Shown here: positions 22,891-35,535 of the stretch, piece after piece
How positions within the stretch are numbered: position 1 is the stretch's first letter
Layout: every line of letters begins with the position of its first letter
From: Cranoglanis bouderius
Lineage: Eukaryota; Chordata; Actinopteri; Siluriformes; Cranoglanididae
Direction of reading: 5' to 3'
Assembly: GCA_023630585.1 (NCBI GenBank)
Contig: CM042566.1
Coordinates: 14,065,254 to 14,129,253 of the forward strand
Length of the DNA: 64,000 bases
The notes under the pieces: model-generated
Database searches by the model: none
Told to the model about the DNA's origin: nothing
The model's input: the letters and a program-made list of their open reading frames with translations, nothing else
Made by a program: the position numbers and the translations under genes

Positions 22891-23775
22891 ACATCGAGGG
22901 AAAAACGTATTTGATCCCCTGCTGATTTTGTACGTTTGCCCACTGACAAAGAAATGATCAGTCTATAATTTTAATGGTAGGTGTATTTTAACAGTGAGAG
23001 ACAGAATAACAACAAAAAAAAATCAGAAAAACGCATTTCAAAAAAGTTATAAATTGATTTGCATTTTAATGAATGAAATAAGTATTTGATCCCCTATCAA
23101 TCAGCAAGATTTCTGAAGCAATCAATCAATCAGATTCCAAACTCTCCACCATGGCCAAGACCAAAGAGCTGTCCAAGGATGTCAGGGACAAGATTGTAGA
23201 CCTACACAAGGCTGGAATGGGCTACAAGACCATCGCCAAGCAGCTTGGTGAGAAGGTGACAACAGTTGGTGTGATTATTCGCAAATGGAAGAAACACAAA
23301 ATAACTGTCAGTCTCCCTCGGTCTGGGGCTCCATGCAAGATCTTACCTCGTGGAGTTTCAATGATCATGAGAACGGTGAGTAATCAGCCCAGAACTACAC
23401 GGGAGGATCTTGTTAATGATCTCAAGGCAGCTGGGACCATAGTCACCAAGAAAACAATTGGTAACACACTACGCCGTGAAGGACTGAAATCCTGTAGCGC
23501 CCGCAAGGTCCCCCTGCTCAAGAAAGCACATGTACAGGCCCGTCTGAAGTTTGCCTGAATGATTCAGAGGAGAACTGGGTGAAAGTGTTGTGGTCAGATG
23601 AGACCAAAATCGAGCTCTTTGGCATCAACTCAACTCGCCGTGTTTGAAGGAGGAGGAATGCTGCCTCTGACCCCAAGAACACCATACCTACCGTCAAACA
23701 TGGAGATGGGCACATTATGCTTTGGGGGTGTTGTTCTGCTAAGGGGAGAGGACAACTGCACCGCATCAAAGGAAC
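22891..23775 (+). mobile_element. Tc1-like transposon, 3' truncated
   Basis: The left terminal repeat (GTATTTGATCCCCTGCTG near 22908, repeated internally as AGTATTTGATCCCC at 23081) precedes a transposase ATG at 23151. The frame is open for 135 codons: MAKTKELSKDVRDKIVDLHK, the paired helix-turn-helix region and KAHVQARLKFA. A frameshift near 23556 follows, then remains of the first catalytic block (WSDETKIELFG equivalent near 23600) and the GHIMLWGCC equivalent near 23710. The element stops near 23775, so the DDE core and the right terminal repeat are lost. Confidence 0.85.
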
Positions 23776-23779
23776 ACTG

Positions 23780-24157
23780 AGATTTCCTAAGAATGGTCTG
23801 AATACGCTAAAGCATTACGGAGATATAGCCTCACGTCCATTTTGGCTTTCAAATTCATTTGTGCATTATTCGAGAACCGTTTGGTCTATCTAAAAGCTTT
23901 TGATACCTTTTTGCCAGCATTGTCTGAAGATGATCTGATTCAATTTTTGAGAAAATTGGATGAATGGTCTAGGAGGAGTTTAAAAAAAAAAATGGTTTTC
24001 AAACATTTCAAAATGTTTGAGAGGACAGGAAGTTCAGCCAACCAAAGCATAATTGGTATCATTCTTGGCATGAGACCAGGAATCTAGGAAGACCAGACTC
24101 ATGAAAATGGGCAAAATTAATCAGAAAACTATTAGCATTTTAAAAAAAATATCATTA
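23780..24157 (+). repeat. Fragment related to the 19960-21540 repeat
   Basis: Motifs such as ACGGAGATATAGCCTCACG and GAAAATTGGATGAATGG resemble the modules of the 610-bp repeat. A small open frame (23842-24087) within it has no recognisable domain. Confidence 0.4.
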
Positions 24158-24159
24158 TA

Positions 24160-25697
24160 CAGTGAGTATAGAAAATAATCACATCCCTTTAAAATAATGA
24201 CATTTTGTTGCTTTTCAGCATGAAATGAAGATGGACACAGTTTTTGTTTTTACTGTATTTACTCAGTTATACTCAACTTATAACATCCAAGTGAAAGATA
24301 TAACACCAACATATCAGAAAATAAATAAAAAACAGAATCACTGAGTTGGAAAAAGGATCACCCCCCTCCTAAAAATGACTTGTAAACTAATCACCTTCCC
24401 AATGGCACACAAAGCCATTTGACTTTCAACTGTGATCAGATGTGGTCATTTTGATTAGCTCAGCATGAAAAGAGTTTTCCTGGAGCATTTCAGTCCTTGG
24501 TAGTGCAATTGAAGCAAACTATCAACTATGGGTGGCAAGGCACATTCAAAAGATCTCCGGGATAAAGTTGTGGACAGGCACAAGTCAGGAGATGGATACA
24601 AAAAAAATTCAAAGGCTTTATCAATGCCTAGAAGCACAGTGAAGTCTATTATTAAGAAGTGGATGGTATTTGGTACAACACAGACCCTCCCTGGATCAAG
24701 ACGTCGCTCCAAACTGGATGAAAGAGCCAGGAGGAAACTGGTCAGAGAGACTACCAAGAGGCCTACAGCAACTCTTAAGAAGTTGCAGGAATTTATGACA
24801 AAGAGTGGTCATTGTATGCATGTGACCACAATATCACAAATTCTCCACGAATGTGGCTTGTATGGGAGGGTTGCAGGAAAAAAGCCACCCATGACTGAGC
24901 TTTGCCAAAACACACCTTGAAGATTCTGAGGCCACATGGAAAATGGTGTTATGGTCAGATGAATTATTTGGCCTGAACACCAAATGATATGTCTGGCGGA
25001 AATCCAATACAACTCACCATCCAAATAACACCATTCCTACAGTAAAGCATGGAGGTGGTAATATCCTGTTATGGGGGTGTTTCTCTGCAGCAGGGACTGG
25101 AGCACTTGTCAGGATAGAAGGAAAATGGATGGGGCAAAATACCATCAAATCTGCTGCCCTCTGCTAGAAAGTTGTCAATGGGAAGAAGGTTTACCTTCCA
25201 ACATGACAATGACCCAAAGCACACAGCAAAACTGACCACACAGTGGTTGAAGGAGAAAAAGTTGAATGTCCTTGCATTGCCTAGTCAGAGCCCAGACTTA
25301 AACCCCATTGAAAATCTGTGGAATGACTTGAAGACTGCAGTCCACAAACGGTCACCATCAAATTTAACTGAACTTGAGCAGTTCTGCAAAGAAGAGTGGG
25401 CAAATATTGCAAAGTCTAGATGTGCAAAGTTAGTAGAGACATATCCCAACAGATTAAATGCTGTAATTAAAAAATTAAGGCAAATTAAAGCAAGGGGGTG
25501 ATCCTTGTTCCAACTCAGTGATTCTGTTTTTTAATTTTTTTCTGACATGTTGGTGTTATATCTTTCACTTGGATATTATAAGTTACACTGAGTAAATACA
25601 GCTGGATAAAACAAAACTGTGTCTGTCTTCATTTCAGGCTGAAAAGCAACAAAATGTGATTATTTTAAAGGGGGGTGATTCTTTTCTATACCCACTG
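24160..25697 (+). mobile_element. Full-length Tc1-like transposon, inactive
   Basis: Element of 1538 bp with TA on each side (24158-24159 and 25698-25699) and long inverted terminal repeats beginning CAGTGAGTATAGAAAA. The broken transposase spans 24528-25501. The N-terminal half is intact (MGGKAHSKDLRDKVVDRHK, DNA-binding domain to GKKPPM). A frameshift near 24890 and stops follow, and the C-terminal third is open from 25172 (FQHDNDPKHTAK, second catalytic D; SPDLNPIENLWND, third catalytic E). Same family as 57510-58812. Confidence 0.92.
24528..25501 (+). pseudogene. Tc1 transposase pseudogene
   Basis: DD34E-type transposase broken by at least one frameshift near 24890-24910 and by a stop in the middle block (CTGCTAG near 25163). 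All three catalytic regions remain recognisable. The expected intact length is about 320-340 residues. Confidence 0.85.
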
Positions 25698-25829
25698 TAA
25701 ACTAAAACACGCATTTAACCTTCGGCTGCGCCTATTTCCGTCTTTGGTTATTGGAGAGCAGTGGGCTAAGTAATAACCCTTAATATTTTAGCCCTACAGG
25801 GGTGACTGTATGCCTGTTTTGGCATAGCC

Positions 25830-26215
25830 CACACATGTGAAGAATACAAGAAATTGCTATTACATGCTGGCAGCAGTTGGCAGATATTCCTGCAGCTCCT
25901 TTAATGTTGCCATAGGTCTCTTGGCAGCCTCCTGGTTAAGATTTCATCTTGTGCTTACATCAATTTTGGGACATAAGTCTTGGTAATGTCATTGTGGTGC
26001 CTCATTTTCTCCACTTGTGATGGTCTTCACAATGTTCCATTGTCCATCTAATGTTTTGGAAATTCTTTCGTACCCCTGTCCTGAGTGATACCTTTTCACA
26101 GTGAGATCCCATACATGCTTTTTGGTACATAGCACTTTAATGCTGTGGTGTGTCCTACTCTTGTGGTGTGCAGCAGGCACCTGCTGCACTATACATGCAA
26201 AGCAAGGACATGGTC
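25830..26215 (-). mobile_element. Tc1 transposase N-terminal remnant
   Basis: The minus-strand frame near 26140-25989 (KKHVWDLTVKRYHSGQGYERISKTLDG) matches the first helix-turn-helix of Tc1-family transposases. The stretch down to 25830 resembles the linker. No terminal repeats remain. Confidence 0.6.
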
Positions 26216-26249
26216 TGGCTGAAGTTAGGAACTACTTTTACCAGGCATA

Positions 26250-27785
26250 CAGTGCCCGCCAATAATATTGGCACCCTTGGTAAATATGAGCAAAGAAGGC
26301 TGTGAAAAATTGTCTATATTGTTTAACCTTTTGATCTTTTGTTCAAAAATTCACAAAAACACTCAGTTCTCATGGATATCAAACAATTGCAAACACAAAA
26401 CAGGTTTATCCAAAAAAAAAACTGTTAAATATAGGTGTGCAACAATTATTGGCACCCTTTTAGTCAATACTATGTGCTACCTCCCTTTGCCAAGGTAACA
26501 GCTCTGAGTCTTCTCCTGCCTGATAAGGTTGGAGAATACATGGCAAGGGATCTGAGACCATTCCTCCATACAGAATCTCTCCAGATCCTGCAAATTTTGA
26601 GGTCCACGCTGGGGGACTCTCTTCAGTTCACCCCACAGGTTTTCTATGGTTTTCCAGTCAGGGGACTGGGATGGCCATGGCAGGACCTTGATTTTGTGAT
26701 CAGTAAACCATTTTTGTGTTGATTTTGATGTATGTTTTGGATCATTGTCCTGCTGGAAGATCCAACCAGGCCCATTTTATGCTTTCTGGCAGAGGCATTC
26801 AGGTTTTTATTTAATATCTGTTGATATTTGATAGTCCATGATGCCATGTCTCCTAACAAAATGTCCAGGTCCTCTGGTAGAAAAACAGCCCCAAAACATT
26901 AAAGAGCCACCACCATATTTAACCACAGGCACGAGGTACTTTTCCATATGGCTACCTCTCTGTGTGCGCCAAAACCACCTCCCATTTGAAGTTCCAGTAG
27001 TGTCTCTTGAAGACTCTTGAAGTTTGTTTTTGGATGAGAGTAGAGGCTTTTTTCTTGAAACCCTTCCAAACAACTTGCGGTGATGCAGGTGACATCAGAT
27101 TGTAGTTATGGAGACTTTCTGACCCCAAGATGCAATTAACTTCTGCAGTTCTCCAGCTATGATCCTTGGAGATTTTTTGGCCACTCGAACCATCCTCTTC
27201 ACAGTGCGTTGAGACAATATAGACACACGTCCAATTCCAGGTTGATTCATAACATTTCCAGTTGACTGGAACTTCTTAATTATTGCCCTGATGGTGGAAA
27301 CGGGCATTTTCAATGCTTGTGCTATTTTCATATAGCCACATCCCATTTTGTATAGCTCAACAACCTTTTGCCGCACATCACAGCTATATTCCTTGGTTCA
27401 TTGTTATGAACGACTAAGGGAATTTGGCCTGTGTTACCTCATATTTATATCCCTGTGAAACAGGAAGTCATGGCTGAACAATTTCCTGTTTCTAGTCACC
27501 CAGGTGTGCTAAAAAAAAATTAAATATCAATGGGAACATACTTCAAATATATTTTTCTCGTATGAATTCATAGGGATGCCAATAATTGTTGCACACCTAT
27601 ATTTAACAAAGATATATATATATTTTGGATAAAACTGTTGTGTTTGGAATTGTTTGATATCCATGAGAGCAGAGTATGTTTGTGATTTTTTTAACAAAAG
27701 GTCAAAAGGTTAAACAATAAAGACAATTTTCACAGACTTTTTTTGCTCTATTTACCAAGGGTGCCAGTATTAGTGGAGGGCACTG
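26250..27785 (-). mobile_element. Full-length Tc1-like transposon, inactive (third family)
   Basis: 1536-bp element with TA at 26248-26249 and 27786-27787 and long inverted repeats (CAGTGCCCGCCAATAATATT at the left; mirrored at the right). The minus-strand transposase spans about 27405-26430. Its DNA-binding part is open (MRQKVVELYKMGCGYMKIAQ, 27376-27095), then a frameshift leads to the middle block (VVKYGGGSLMFWGCFS near 26960) and a SPDW..IENLWGELK block near 26660. Multiple frame breaks make it inactive. Confidence 0.9.
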
Positions 27786-28047
27786 TATTAGCTTGAACAG
27801 ATTTTAGACAATGTTTTCAGACAGGAATATGGAAACAGTGACAGAGTGTAGAGCACAAACTGTTATATATCTCTAATGCTAGTGCAACATGGCCCATGTC
27901 ATGCTAAAGATATCACAAACAAGATTGTGTATTTTGTAGTGGATGGGTCACATATGGGAGAGAGTAATTTAATAGATTAATTACAGCATTAGCCCTAAGC
28001 TAGCACCCCACCATGTTAATGTGTTGAAAAGTGTTGAAAGTGCCTTA

Positions 28048-29544
28048 CAATGGTGCTTGAAAGTTTGTGAACCCTTTAGAATTTTCTATATATCTGCATA
28101 AATATGACCTAAAACATCATCAGATTTTCACACAAGTCCTAAAAGTAGACAAAGAGAACCCAATTAAACAGACGAGACAAAAATATTATATTTGCTCATT
28201 TATTTATTGAGGGAAATGATCCAATATTACATATCTGTGAGTGGCAAAAGTATGTGAACCTCTAGGATTAGCAGTTAATTTGAAGGTGAAATTAGAGTCA
28301 GGTGTTTTCAATCAGTGGGATGAGAATCAGGTGTGCGTGAGCATCCTGTTTTATTTAAAGAACAGGCATCTATCAAAGTCTGATCTGTACAACACATTTG
28401 TGGAAGTGTATCATGGCACGAACAGTGGAGATTTCTGAGGGCCGCAGAAAATGAGTTGTTGATACTCATCAGACTGGAAAAGGTTACAAAACCATCTCTA
28501 AAGTGTTTGGACTCCACCAATCCACAGTCACACAGATTGTGTACAAATTAGAGGAAATTCAGGGCCTTTGTTACCCTCATCAGATGTGGTCGACCAACAA
28601 AGATCACTCCATGAGCAAGACGTGTAATAGTCTGCGAGGTCACAAATAACACAGGGTAACTTCTAAGCAACTAAAGGCCTGTCTCACATTGGTTAATGCT
28701 GATGTTCATGAGTTCACCATCAGGAGAAAACTGAACAAAAGTGGTGTGCATGGCAGGGTTGTAAAGAGAAAGCCACTGCTCACCAAAAAGAACACTGCCG
28801 CCCTTCTGCAGTTTGCTAACAGTCATGTGGACAAGCCAGAAGGCTATAGGAAAAATGTTTTGTGGACAGATGAGACCAAAATAGAAGTTTTCGGTTTAAA
28901 TGAGTTATGTTTGGAGAAAACTGCATTGCATTCCAGCATAAGAACCTTATCCCATCTGTGAAACATGGTGGTGGTAGTATCATGGTTTGGGCCTGTTTTG
29001 CTGCATCTGGGCCAGGATGGCTTTCCATCATTGATGGAACAATGAATTTTGCATTAATACCAGCTGAAGGAAAATGTCAGGACATCTGTCTCTGATCTGA
29101 ATCTCAAGAGAAAGTGGGTCATGCAGCAAGACAGCGAACCTAAGCACACAAATTGTTCTAACAGAGAATGGTTAGAGAAGAATAAAGATAATATTTTGGA
29201 ATGGCCAAGTCAAAGTCCTGACCTTCCAATAGAAATGTTGTGGAAGGACCCAAAACAAGCAGTTCACATAAGGAAACCCACTAACATCCCAGAGTTGAAG
29301 CTGTTTTGTACTGAGGAATAGGCTAAAATTCCTCCAAGCTGATGTGCAGGACTGATCAACAGTTACCGGAACACACCAGATACGGAAAGTAAATGACAAA
29401 GTATAATATTTTTGCCTCATTTGTTTATTTGGATTCCCTTTGTCTACTCTTGGCACTTGTGTGAAAATCTGATGATGTTTTAGGTCATATTTATGCAAAT
29501 ATATAGAAAATTCTAACGGGTTCACAAACTTTCAAGCACCATTG
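28048..29544 (+). mobile_element. Full-length Tc1-like transposon, inactive (fourth family)
   Basis: 1497-bp element flanked by TA (28046-28047 and 29545-29546). Inverted repeats of about 150 bp begin CAATGGTGCTTGAAAGTTTG. The transposase starts at ATG 28413 (MARTVEISEGRRK, then a TGA) and has later frameshifts. The middle block at 28689-28961 (VVKRKPLLTKKN, WTDETKIEVFG) and the QQDSEPKHT block at 29121 are open, and three bases are missing from the SPDLNP motif. Same family as 1745-2914 and 41984-44670. Confidence 0.92.
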
Positions 29545-30155
29545 TATGTGGCTACTGTCAATAACACTATGTAACAAACTTTTATTTTATTTTATTTTTG
29601 TTCCTGGGTAGTAAGTGTTATTTCCTAAATGCTCATACCGCAAAAGTATAGAAAAATGCTATTATTCCCTTCAAACTTTGCTGTTGTGCCCAGGACATTG
29701 GTATTTTGAAATGTACATATTTTCATTTACAAACAGGCGAATTTGTGTCTTTTCATTCACAAAGTCAGGAAAAAAAAGGTAAATTTCAAAATCTGTTGTT
29801 TTTTTCTGACCTCAAAGAAGATTACAACAGCATCAAGACATTGTTTGAGGGGATTAATAGCAATTTTCTATACTCTGAGATGTAGCAAATAGGAAAATAC
29901 TACTACCCAGGAACAAAAACTGTGCCACATACTGTAATTATGAAACAATTTTTTCCCCTTTATCACGCCACTTCATCTTGTTTGCAACAGAGAAATTCCC
30001 TTTGATGATAAATACAACTTAGAAATGTAATCTATAACTCAATTTTTTAAGTAATAAAAAAACTATTTATTTGATAGAATATGTTAGCTGAGGTAAACAA
30101 TTTGATTTTGTTGACCAGAGTTAGCATCTCCAAGTGCTTGGTTAGGTGCAAGAAA
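29545..30155. other. Intergenic sequence, nothing recognised
   Basis: AT-rich stretch between a Tc1 copy and a LINE tail. It contains a near-repeated phrase (TTCCTGGGTAGTA at 29601 and its complement TACTACCCAGGAAC at 29899), so it is probably a decayed foldback repeat about 310 bases long. Confidence 0.45.
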
Positions 30156-33100
30156 TATTCAATTCAATTTTATTTGTATAGCGCTTTTAACAATAGACAT
30201 CGTCACAAAGCAGCTTTACAGAGATACATAAATTTTGGATCTAAATTTTAAATCGATAAATTTATCCCCCATGAGCAGCCAGTGGCGACGGTGGCAAGGA
30301 AAAACTGCCTGAGACGACATGAGGAAGAAACCTTGAGAGGAACCAGACTCAGAAGGGATCCCATCCTCATCTGGGTGACACCGGATAGTGTAATTATAAA
30401 TAAATCCCTTCTATAACTGTATGATACATGATATAAAGTGAAACTGTGTAGACAGGAGATTCAACACAGTCTCAACATGAAGTCTATTTTGCTGAAGTCA
30501 TGAACTGTCCACCGATGGAGACCCGAGCACAAAGTCTGTTTGTGAATTGTTTGTGGAGGCTGTCCATATTGGCCCATCCTCAGCAACAGCGAGCGACCCC
30601 CAGCGATGACAACCCCAGAAGCAGGGCACCAGGACGGACCAGGCCGGCTCAGAGAGCAGAACGGGTCAGGCCCATTGCCACCCCAGGAGCAACACGCGTA
30701 GAACTTGTGATGTGACGATTTGATGTTGGTATCGTCCAAAATCTTCGCAGGCGTTGGCGTCATCTGGAATCTTCTTAGAGGCTGGTTCTGAACTGGAGCC
30801 GGCACGTTCACTGGAAACAGATGGAAAAGGATTAGCGTGGCTGCTGTTCATTGTATGTCAGGCAAAATGACCATGTGCATTTGTTATCATTTTATCAACA
30901 ATGACAGAAGTACAAGGTCATGAGATGCAGTTAGGTGAATGCTAGGCCAAAGAAATGTGTCTTTAATCTGGATTTAATCTGAGAGAGTGTGTCTGAACCC
31001 CGAACATTATCAGGAAGGCTATTCCAGAGTTTAGGAGCTAAATGTGAAAAAGCTCTACTCCCTTTAGTAGACTTTGATATCTTCAGTATTACCAGAAATC
31101 CAGAGTTTTGCGACCTTAATGAGCGTGATGGATTGTAATGTGATAGAAGATTGGTTAAAGGGGCGTGGCCGTTTAGGGCTTTATAGGTGAGTAGCAGTAT
31201 TTTATAATCGATATGGAACTTAACAGGTAACCAGTGTAGAGATGATAAAATTGGGGTAATATGTTGATATTTTCGTGATCTGGTAAGCACTCTTGCAGCT
31301 ACATTTTGGACTAACTGTAGCTTATTTATTGAGGATGCAGGACAACCACCTAGTAGTGCATTACAATAGTCCAGTCTTGAGGTCATGAACGCATGAACTA
31401 GTTTTTCTGCATCAGAAACAGATAACATGTTACGTAGCTTAGCAATATTTCTAAGGTAAAAGAAGGCTGTTTTTGTTACCTGGGAAATATGATTTTCAAA
31501 TGACAGGTTGCTGTCTAATATAACACCCAGGTCTTTAACTGCAGAGGATGAAGTAATGGTACATCCTTCTAGATGCAGATTGTATTCTAGGAGCTTTTGT
31601 GTACCGATTTTTGGTTCAATTAGCAATATCAGAATTTAGTAAAAGAAAATTAACGGTCATCCAGTCTTTAATGTCTTTAACACATTCCGTTAACGTGGGA
31701 AATTTGGAAGTTTCATCTGGGCTTGTGGAAATATATAGTTGAGTATCATCATCATAACAGTGGAAATTTATCCCGTGTTTTCTGATAATACTTCCAAGGG
31801 GCAGCATATATAAAGAAAACAGCAGGGGGCCTAACACCGATCCTTGCGGCACACCATACTTTACTGCCATTATGTCAGAAAGTTCATCATTTAAACAAAC
31901 AAAATGGTAGCGGTCAGACAGGTAGGATTTAAACCATTTTAATGCCTGTCCCTGAATACCAATGTAGTTTTGTAATCTATCTAAGAGTATGTCATGATCT
32001 ATAGTATCGATGTGGCACTGAGATCAAGTAGAACAAGTAGTGAAATGCAGCCTTGGTCAGATGCTAGAAGCAAGTCATTTGTAATTTTGACAAGTGCAGT
32101 CTCTGTGCTGTGATGGGGTCTGAAACCTGATTGAAATTCTTCATAGATACCATTTTTGTGCAAAAAGGAGCATAATTGAGCAGACACGACCTTTTCTAAT
32201 ACTTTAGATATAAATGGAAGGTTTGAGATTGGTCTATAATTTGCTAGTTTACTAAGATCTAGTTGTGGTTTCTTGAGGAGAGGCTTAATAACCGCCAGCT
32301 TGAATGTTCTCAGGACATGACCTAGAGATAAAGAGGAGTTAATAATATTGAGGAGAGGCTCTCCTACTACAGGAAGCAACACTTTAATTAGATTAGTGGG
32401 TATGGGATCTAGTATACATGTGGTTGATTTTGATGTGTTGATAAGTTTTGTAAGCTCTTCCTCTCTTCCTGTCCAATAGCGGTAAAGGACTGCAATTGTT
32501 CTTGGGAAATTATATTTGAGGCTAAAACCTGTGATGCTGCTGTCGGTGGTATATTTCCAGTTTTATTCCTGATGCTTTCAATTTTCTCAATGAAGAAACC
32601 CATGAAGTTATTACCACTTACTTGTGTTGGAATATTCGGTTTAGGCGACGTCTTATTATTTGTTAATCTAGATATTGTATTGAATAAAAACCTAGGATTG
32701 TTTTGGTTAATTTCTATGAGTTTACATAGATACTCTGCCCTAGCAGCTTTTAGACCCCGTCTATAGCGAGACTTACTGTCCTTCCACGCAATTCGAAAAA
32801 CCTCCAGATTGGTTTTTTTTCCCATTTGCGCTCGAGATTACGAGTTGCTCTCTTGAGAGCATGAGTATGGCTGTTGTACCATGGAGCAGGATGTTTTTCT
32901 CTAACCTTTTTTATTTTAAAAGGGCAACAATATCTAGAGTGCTAGAGAGCATAGTGCCCATATTGCTAGTCACCATATCGAGTTCAACCGAATTTACGGG
33001 TACACAGCGCAGTCGGGACAGATCAGGCAGCTTAGTTATGAATCTGTCCGTAGTGTTTGGAATAATGGTTCTACCCATTCGATAACGTGGTTCTAATTGG

Positions 33101-34130
33101 CTAATCACAGCTACATGCAGTGTGCATGAGATGAAATAATGATCTGTGATATAATCACTTTGTGGTAAAATAATTATATCGTTAACCTCAGTTCCATGAG
33201 ATATAATTAAGTCTAGTGTATGATTGAAGCGATGAGTGGGTCCGGTGACATTTTGTTTGACCCCAAAGGAGTTCAGTAGATCTGTAAAAGCAAGTCCTAA
33301 TGCATCATTTTTATTATCTACATGGATGTTAAAATCTCCGACAAGCAATGCTTTATCTACAGTACATTAACTATTAAGTCTGAAAGGAAATCTGCAAACT
33401 CTTTAAAAAAAAAAAAATAAAATAAATCAACGTAGGGTCCTGGGGGCCTATACCCGGTAGCCAGAGCGAGAGTTGTAATGATTTCATTTACAACTACTGC
33501 CTTGGGTGCGAGAGGTCTAATGTTTAGGAGCCCAAGTTTTAAAAATCCTTTCTGTTCGCCTATTTTGCTGCTGTCTGTTTTAATTGTAATCAGATTATTT
33601 CTAATGTCTGTATTATAATTATTATTTTTACTCGTTATTCGGGGAACAGACACAGTCTCTATAGGATAAACTACAAATGTCGTATTATCATTTAAGTAAT
33701 TCGAACATTGACTATCATAGCTGTTATTATTATTTGAAGTTGTACTTACTAATCATATGGTGTGTAGCGTCTTGGAGATGTTGTCTGAGAGGAGATCCGC
33801 TCCGAGTCTGCTGGGGTGCAGGCCATCACCGCGGAACAATCTAAGACGCTCCCAGAAAAGATTCCAGTTATTAATAAAGAGCAGTTTCTGTTCATTACAC
33901 CATGACATTAACCATTCGTTTAAAGCAAGAAGTCTACTGAACCTTTCAAGTCCACGTCTGTATGTGGGGACAGGTCCGGACACGATGATCTTCGTTGTGG
34001 GCGATGTGTTGCGTACCGTCTCGATCAGGCTGCCGAAGTCCCTCTTCAGGATTTCCGTCTGCCGCAGCTTGATGTCGTCCAAGCAACAAACTCCCGGCAA
34101 ACGATTCGAAAACAAGAACTACGTCACAGG
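30156..34130 (-). mobile_element. L2-type LINE, nearly full length, inactive
   Basis: About 4 kb read on the minus strand. In order: an esterase-like ORF1 end (34115-33753), then an ORF2 cut by frameshifts. ORF2 pieces are the endonuclease (33348-32911, LVGDFNIHVDN and THRFNHTLDLIIS), a linker (32825-32409), the RT core (32382-31999, LANYRPISNLPFISKVLEKV and FQSGFRPHHSTETAL), the polymerase block (31870-31616, YGVPQGSVLGPLLFSLYM, then YDDDTQLY) and the C-terminus (31626-30931, VKDLGVILDSNLSFENHI, LDYCNALLGG, LKTHFF). The 3' UTR runs to the GCGCTATACAAATAAAATTG tail at 30156. At least five frame breaks make it dead. Confidence 0.88.
33753..34115 (-). pseudogene. LINE ORF1 remnant with SGNH/esterase-like end
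   Basis: A 120-codon open frame with KIIVSGPVPTYRRG and, near the end, LFRGDGLHPSRLGADLLSDN. The last is the DxxH block that supplies the catalytic Asp and His of SGNH hydrolases. ORF1 proteins of many L2/CR1 LINEs carry such an esterase domain. The N-terminal GDS motif is lost by 5' truncation. Confidence 0.7.
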
Positions 34131-34531
34131 AACTACGCCACGTATATCGTCTATTGCTCTGACTCTTCATTTATTTTTGCTTTGTAAAATTGAGAAACAA
34201 GTTCATAAAGTTAATTTTTTTTTAAATGAATTATTTTAAAAAGGCATTCCCCCCCCCTTCTGTATGTATTTTTAAACATGTAAAAATGACAGCTATAATG
34301 GAAAAAATAGATGGGTGTAATAAAAAACCAAAAAATAAAAAAACAACAAGTAAAATCAGCCGGAACAGTGCATCCTGGAAACACGGTCTGTTGGGTTATT
34401 TGTTCACTGTAGGTTCCTGGGTCCACACCTGGGAAGTCAGAATGAATAAGATGAATAACATAACAGAGAGTTTTATTTTTGAGGTAAGTACAGCTACTTA
34501 AATCTGATTCTTTTAAGTGAGAACTAATGTA

Positions 34532-35211
34532 CAGGTGCCTCTCAAAAAACCTGAATATTGTAGAATAGAATAAAAAGTTTTTTCTTTCCATAATTGAATT
34601 CAGAAAGTGGAACTTTCATATATTCTAGCTTCATTACATATAAAGTGAAATATTTCAAGCCTTACAGCTCATGGAAATCAAAAATCCAGTATCTCAAAAT
34701 ATTACAATAAAGAATTTATAATACAGAAATGTCGACCTTCTGAAAAGTATGTTAATTTATGCACTCAGTACTCGGTCGGGGCTCCTTTTGCACGAATCAC
34801 TGCATCAGTGCGGTGTGGCATGGAGGCAATGGGCCTTTGGCACTGCTGAGGTGTTATGGAAGCCCAGGCTGCTTTGATTGCGGCCTTCAGCTGGTCTGTA
34901 TCGTTGGGTCTGGTGTCTCTCATCTTCCTCTTGACAAAATCCCATAGATTCTCTATGGGGTTCAGACTGGCGAGTTGGCTGACCCATCAAGCACAGTAAT
35001 ACCATGACACTAGGAATGCGAGATACTGGATTTTTGATTTCCATGAGCTGTAAGCCGTAATCAAGATTAAAACAAAAAAAGGCTTGAAATATTTCACTTC
35101 ATGTGTAATGAATCTAGAATATATGAAAGTTCCAATTTTGAATTAAATTACAGAAAAAATGAACTAAATTTTTTACATTTTTAATTTATTACATTTTTTG
35201 AGATGCACCTA
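34532..35211. mobile_element. Internally deleted Tc1-like element
   Basis: 680 bp with TA on both sides (34530-34531 and 35212-35213). Inverted ends are CAGGTGCCTCTCAAAAAA at the left and TTTTTTGAGATGCACCTA at the right. Only part of a transposase C-terminus survives on the minus strand (SPDLNP-equivalent lost; PHRTDAVIRAKGAP-like end near 34745-34810). It looks like a step from an autonomous Tc1 towards a MITE. Confidence 0.8.
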
Positions 35212-35483
35212 TATAGCATGACCATGAAGTATGAGAAAACAAAACTTATTTGTGAGCTTTGAAAACTTAACCAATTATTTATTTTCTGCTTTAGGCAACA
35301 TTTGCTGGTATATTCTATAGAAAACTATAAACATCTTACCATACCCTATACTCCATCAAACATATTTAATGTAACAACATCCTTAATTTAAAAGATATAA
35401 AACAAGCTGAATAATTAAATGGTAAAACATTTCATGATTTTGGGAGTGTGGAACTGCAATGGCAAATATATGCTTTTTATGTG

Positions 35484-35510
35484 CACACACACACACACAC
35501 ACACACACAC
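35484..35510. repeat. (CA)n microsatellite
   Basis: About 13 CA units followed by a TATG/TGTG-rich tract to 35535. Confidence 0.95.
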
Positions 35511-35535
35511 GTAGTATATGTATGTATGTGTGTGT

